A stretch of DNA of 64,000 nucleotides. Origin: Calothrix sp. PCC 7103 (lineage in GTDB: Bacteria; Cyanobacteriota; Cyanobacteriia; Cyanobacteriales; Nostocaceae). The stretch spans positions 3,446,627 to 3,510,626 of the forward strand of contig NZ_KB217478.1 of NCBI RefSeq assembly GCF_000331305.1, in the 5' to 3' direction. Position numbers and translations under genes: made by a program. The notes beneath the pieces were generated by a model. The model did not search any database. It was not told the DNA's origin and saw only the letters and a program-made list of their open reading frames with translations. The number at the start of each line of letters is the position of its first letter. Positions within the stretch are counted from its first letter, which is position 1. Shown here piece after piece: positions 60,845 to 64,000 of this stretch.

Positions 60845-62134
60845 TTAAGGATACAAACCCCTATCATTTAGCGCGCGTGCAACTCTACCAACACCCAAAG
60901 TATACGCAGCTAACCGTAAGGGAATCTGGCGCCTTTTTGCTTGTTGCGTAACTTGCTGATATGCCCGCACCATTAACTCTTCCATTTCGCGATTAACTCG
61001 TTCTTCATCCCAAAATAAATAAGATAAACCTTGTACCCATTCTAAATAGCTAACAACTACTCCCCCAGCATTAGCTAAAATATCCGGTAGTACTGTAATA
61101 CCGCGCGCTTCGGCATATTTATTAGCTGCTAGCGTCACAGGTCCATTTGCTGCTTCGGCAATAATCTTAGCTTGAACTTGGTTAACATTATCTTCTGTAA
61201 TTTGGTTTTCCAACGCTGCGGGTATTAATACATCGCATGGTAAAGTTAATAACTCAGCATTGCTCACAGATACCGCTTGCGGATAGCCTACCAAACTTTT
61301 TTTATTTTCCATTGCATAAGCTTTGACAGCAGGAATATCTAAACCTATTTCTGAATAAATACCCCCTGCACCTGTAGAAACTGCAACTACTTTGGCGCCT
61401 TCTAAATGTAACAACTCTGCTGCGGCCCCACCAACATTGCCAAAACCTTGAATTACGATTTTGGCACCAGCTAAAGATTTACCCAAATCTTTTAAAGCTT
61501 CACGAACAACAATCATTACACCGCGTCCAGTTGCCATTTCTCTACCAAGGGAACCACCAATAGAAAGCGGTTTACCTGTAACAATACCAGGTACAGCATG
61601 ACCAACGTTTACAGAGTAAGTATCCATCATCCACGCCATTTCCCGTGCGGAAGTTCCCATATCAGGAGCAGGTATATCTACACTGGGGCCAATATCTTTA
61701 ACTAACTCACTAACAAAACGTCGCGTAATACGTTCGAGTTCATTGACACTAAATTTTTTCGGGTCGATAGCAATACCACCCTTGGCGCCACCATAAGGTA
61801 TTCCCAGTAAAGCGCATTTCCAAGTCATTAACATCGCTAACGCCGAAACTTCGCGCAAAGTTACCGCCGGATGGTAACGAATACCACCTTTGTAAGGTCC
61901 CAAAATATCCGAATGCTGTACGCGATGTCCTGCAAAAACTCTAATATCACCATTATCTAATTTTATCGGAATCGATACAGTTATCACCTTACGCGGATTG
62001 CTGAGTATTTCTAAAATACCTTGTTCAAGCTTTAACTCTTTTGCTGCGGCATCGAGATAACTACAAGCTTGGTCAAACGGGCAAATGTGTGCCGGAGTGG
62101 GCGTTTCAACGGGCAACAGAGACGTTGATATCAT
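60845..62134 (-). CDS. gdhA: Glutamate dehydrogenase (Glu/Leu/Phe/Val family)
   Basis: A 429-residue hexameric glutamate dehydrogenase, which converts 2-oxoglutarate and ammonium to glutamate or the reverse. Substrate-binding Lys106 ('LMTWKCALLGIPYGGAKGGI') and catalytic Lys118, the conserved 'IPAPDMGTSAREMAWMMD', the Rossmann fold 'IVIQGFGNVGGAAAELLHLE', and 'ILANAGGVVVSYLEWVQ' near the C-terminus. The GFGNVG motif followed by no obvious acidic residue pattern leaves NAD versus NADP preference open. It is full length. Start is likely ATG at 62134. Monocistronic. Confidence 0.92.
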   Translation of the reverse strand: MISTSLLPVETPTPAHICPFDQACSYLDAAAKELKLEQGILEILSNPRKVITVSIPIKLDNGDIRVFAGHRVQHSDILGPYKGGIRYHPAVTLREVSALAMLMTWKCALLGIPYGGAKGGIAIDPKKFSVNELERITRRFVSELVKDIGPSVDIPAPDMGTSAREMAWMMDTYSVNVGHAVPGIVTGKPLSIGGSLGREMATGRGVMIVVREALKDLGKSLAGAKIVIQGFGNVGGAAAELLHLEGAKVVAVSTGAGGIYSEIGLDIPAVKAYAMENKKSLVGYPQAVSVSNAELLTLPCDVLIPAALENQITEDNVNQVQAKIIAEAANGPVTLAANKYAEARGITVLPDILANAGGVVVSYLEWVQGLSYLFWDEERVNREMEELMVRAYQQVTQQAKRRQIPLRLAAYTLGVGRVARALNDRGLYP

Positions 62135-62309
62135 ATATTCCCCTAACCCTTTTATTGTGGCGAATGTCTATATATACCTATCTATTATCGCGCTTTTTTT
62201 AACAAATATGGATTTTGTGTAAAATTCGTTACAGTTTTCAAATTTTGTATTTGATAAGCCGAGCCAGGAAACTATACAATCAAAAAACCAGAGATATAAT
62301 ATATGATCA

Positions 62310-62350
62310 AACACAGATGGAAATGATACAACATATCTGTGTTTTTTTAT
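62310..62350 (+). terminator. Plus-strand terminator with no gene upstream
   Basis: AACACAGAT (62310-62318) and ATCTGTGTT (62335-62343) form a 9-bp stem with a 16-base loop followed by TTTTTTAT, a good rho-independent terminator on the plus strand. Both flanking genes are on the minus strand. It either ends a small unannotated RNA made from about 62150-62300, or works on the minus strand (weaker, as there only TTTGATC follows). No ORF in the 327-bp gap (62135-62461) is convincing. Confidence 0.5.
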
Positions 62351-62429
62351 TATGTTTTCTTTATTATATATATAGTTATCTAATACAAGATTGCCAGTCA
62401 CCGAGTTGTGTGGCTAAAAAATAACGTAC

Positions 62430-62461
62430 ATGGGGCAGGCAGAGATGCCTGCTCCACAAGA
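62430..62461. repeat. GGGGCAGGCAGAGATGCCTGCTCCACAAG repeat
   Basis: The palindrome GCAGGCAGAGATGCCTGC with the CCACAAG tag, of the same family as 18275-18298, 45641-45664 and 60810-60842. It abuts the end of the carotenoid oxygenase gene. Confidence 0.75.
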
Positions 62462-63955
62462 TTAAATGAAGACTGAGTTTACAAAGTTGCCATGTAGACC
62501 ATATGGAACATGATGTTTGAGATGTAGTTTTGCAACGGCGCCTTTACTAAAGTCTTTCGCGTCTAAAATCACTACATCTGAACGATGGTTTTCAGAGTCA
62601 TATATTAACCCTAATACCCAACCATCATCTTCACTTTCACCATTTGGACGAGGAACAAATACTGGTTCACCAGCAAAACCGCGTGGCGCCGCACTCCAAA
62701 GTTGTTTTTCTCCTGTTTCTAGGTCAACTTTGACAAATGCTTGCAGTGGTGCGTTTCCTGTTTGTCCATGTGCGGCGCCCATATATACATATCTGTATGG
62801 GCGCCCTATTTTATCTGGATGCAAACTAGGAAATTCGCAGCTACGAGGTTCTATGGCTTCACGGTTTACAGTGTTGGTTTTTAAGTTGAGGTGGAAGCGC
62901 CATAGTTGTCCGGGTTTGAGCGCATCAAAGTCAACTTGACGAAAATCACTTTCGGGTTCTACTTCAGGTAATGATTCATAGCATATTGAGTCAACTATGA
63001 TTTCATCACCTTGTTCAAATGCGTTTGAATGGTGGAATACAAAACCAGATTGGATTTCTAGGGTTTGCATTTCTTTATTTTTGGGGTCGCGAGGAATAAT
63101 TATTGCTCGCGTTGGTTGATTTGGTTGAAATTTTATGCATTCACCTGCACCGCGCATTCCTAGAGCAAAGGGTATTGGATTGAATGCAACTGGGTTTTGG
63201 AAGAATATACAATAGTTTTCTGTAATGGCAAAATCGTGAATGAAGCAGAAACCTGCTACGCTATGTGCGTGTTTTCTGATGATTTTGCCTGTGGTGTCTA
63301 ATTCAAATACTGTAATTGTAGTGGAAAGTCCCGGTTTGATGGAGAAATTTACCATACATGGGGCGCCACCGTCCATTGCACAACTTGGGTCGAAGTGTGG
63401 ATGTGCAGCAAATGCTTCACCTTCTGATAGAACACCGTTGAAGTATTCTCTTCCTAATGTTTCTAAAGTTGCTGGGTCAAGAAGGTGTGGTTCTGCTGCT
63501 TCCCATAGTGCGAGTAATTTACCACCCCAATAGATTACATTTGTGTTGGCAATATTTTTAAGTTTGAAGTCAAATATATTTGCTAGCCATCCACCGGGTT
63601 TTTGTGTTCCAAAAACTCCCCGATAAAGAAGCTTGTCCACTTTTTGTTCTTTTACATATCCCTCGGTACGCACAAAACGGTTGCTATAATGCGCGCGTCC
63701 ATCTTTAAAAGTGATTCTACTTATCATTCCATCACCATCGAATGGGTGATGAATTCTTTGCCCGTTGACTTCAAATAAACCAGGGCCATTTTTAAATAAT
63801 GTTCCCTGTAGTGAGTGAGGAATTTCTCCTTCTATATTATCTATCCAGTAATCATTCTCTTCTTTGAGTGATTGATATCCTCCTTGCCAATCGTCACGGA
63901 GGTAGGATGGTTCTGGTACTGTTGTTGCGTGTTCGTAAAGTTGAAAACCTTGCAT
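62462..63955 (-). CDS. Carotenoid cleavage oxygenase (RPE65 family)
   Basis: A 497-residue non-haem iron dioxygenase of the carotenoid oxygenase family, which cuts carotenoid or apocarotenoid double bonds. Motifs: 'LQGTLFKNGPGLFEVNGQRI' (N-terminal seal), 'HPFDGDGMI', then the four iron-binding histidines in 'AAHPHFDP', 'CFIHDFAITENYCIFF', 'FHHSNAFEQGDE' and the last at 'YGLHGNFV' near the C-terminus. A conserved 'YRYVYMGAAHG' is also present. Domain order and size match cyanobacterial CCD enzymes active on beta-carotene or apocarotenals; the exact substrate is not predictable. Start ATG at 63955. It may use products of the carotene ketolase encoded at 55302-56120. Confidence 0.92.
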   Translation of the reverse strand: MQGFQLYEHATTVPEPSYLRDDWQGGYQSLKEENDYWIDNIEGEIPHSLQGTLFKNGPGLFEVNGQRIHHPFDGDGMISRITFKDGRAHYSNRFVRTEGYVKEQKVDKLLYRGVFGTQKPGGWLANIFDFKLKNIANTNVIYWGGKLLALWEAAEPHLLDPATLETLGREYFNGVLSEGEAFAAHPHFDPSCAMDGGAPCMVNFSIKPGLSTTITVFELDTTGKIIRKHAHSVAGFCFIHDFAITENYCIFFQNPVAFNPIPFALGMRGAGECIKFQPNQPTRAIIIPRDPKNKEMQTLEIQSGFVFHHSNAFEQGDEIIVDSICYESLPEVEPESDFRQVDFDALKPGQLWRFHLNLKTNTVNREAIEPRSCEFPSLHPDKIGRPYRYVYMGAAHGQTGNAPLQAFVKVDLETGEKQLWSAAPRGFAGEPVFVPRPNGESEDDGWVLGLIYDSENHRSDVVILDAKDFSKGAVAKLHLKHHVPYGLHGNFVNSVFI

Positions 63956-64000
63956 GTGAGTAATTTTAGTTTTTATAAAGTATTGTGAGTGCGCGGATAC

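Noticed and set aside
62215-62424. Possible 69-residue gene upstream of gdhA
   Set aside because: Overlaps a clear hairpin terminator and low-complexity AT-rich sequence; composition is not protein-like.

Overview
The window looks like chromosome from a filamentous, probably heterocyst-forming cyanobacterium (Nostocales). Taxon-level support: a psaJ gene, a CrtW-type carotene ketolase, a carotenoid oxygenase, minCDE with a long MinC N-terminus, an SLH-domain envelope protein, a FAS1 protein, many PAS/GAF hybrid histidine kinases, and several families of short dispersed repeats typical of these genomes. DNA is AT-rich. The palindrome GGCGCC is strongly over-used (more than 70 copies by eye), while the usual cyanobacterial HIP1 octamer GCGATCGC was not seen. 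No rRNA, tRNA or CRISPR array was recognised.

Layout. 0.1-5 kb: a DUF1802 gene, then a STAND/NACHT-like ATPase gene cut in two by a complete ISL3-type insertion sequence (1739-4332) with an 8-bp target duplication, 94-bp perfect inverted ends and a four-helix-bundle (S23/Avd-like) passenger gene. 5-8 kb: FAS1 protein, PD-(D/E)XK nuclease, polysaccharide flippase. 8.6-16 kb: a defence-type block made of a 5'-truncated DUF1998 superfamily-2 helicase, a C5-cytosine methyltransferase and a probable cognate restriction enzyme. 16-22 kb: a DUF790 nuclease and an XPB-like helicase (a Bax1/XPB pair), separated by a DUF1778-GNAT toxin-antitoxin pair and an SLH protein. 22-28.6 kb: a four-gene sensor-kinase/response-regulator group. 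28.7-36 kb: peptidase E, small secreted proteins, a methyltransferase, a giant hybrid kinase and rubrerythrin.

36.5-41.3 kb: a compact mobile locus, all on the minus strand, encoding a frameshifted tyrosine recombinase, an XRE regulator, a GIY-YIG protein, a small unknown protein and a large zinc-ribbon tyrosine-recombinase-like protein. It lies between a CheR-PAS gene that stops early and an orphan PAS tail that fits the missing end. 41-49 kb: CheR-PAS, two giant hybrid kinases and a PAS-receiver protein, probably one signalling group. 49.7-52.6 kb: an orphan psaJ and the minC-minD-minE division-site operon. 52.7-57 kb: a four-carbon sugar-acid kinase, a membrane protein, crtW, and decayed recQ and dprA fragments separated by a MITE-like repeat. 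57-64 kb: an M48-like peptidase lacking a zinc-binding His, two tandem Ser/Thr kinases with membrane tails, glutamate dehydrogenase and a carotenoid oxygenase.

General theme: a resident genome being reshaped by small mobile DNA. Two genes appear split by insertions, several fragments are decayed, and at least three enzymes carry in-frame peptides made from dispersed repeats. The two longest stretches with no GGCGCC contain the two inferred mobile insertions.
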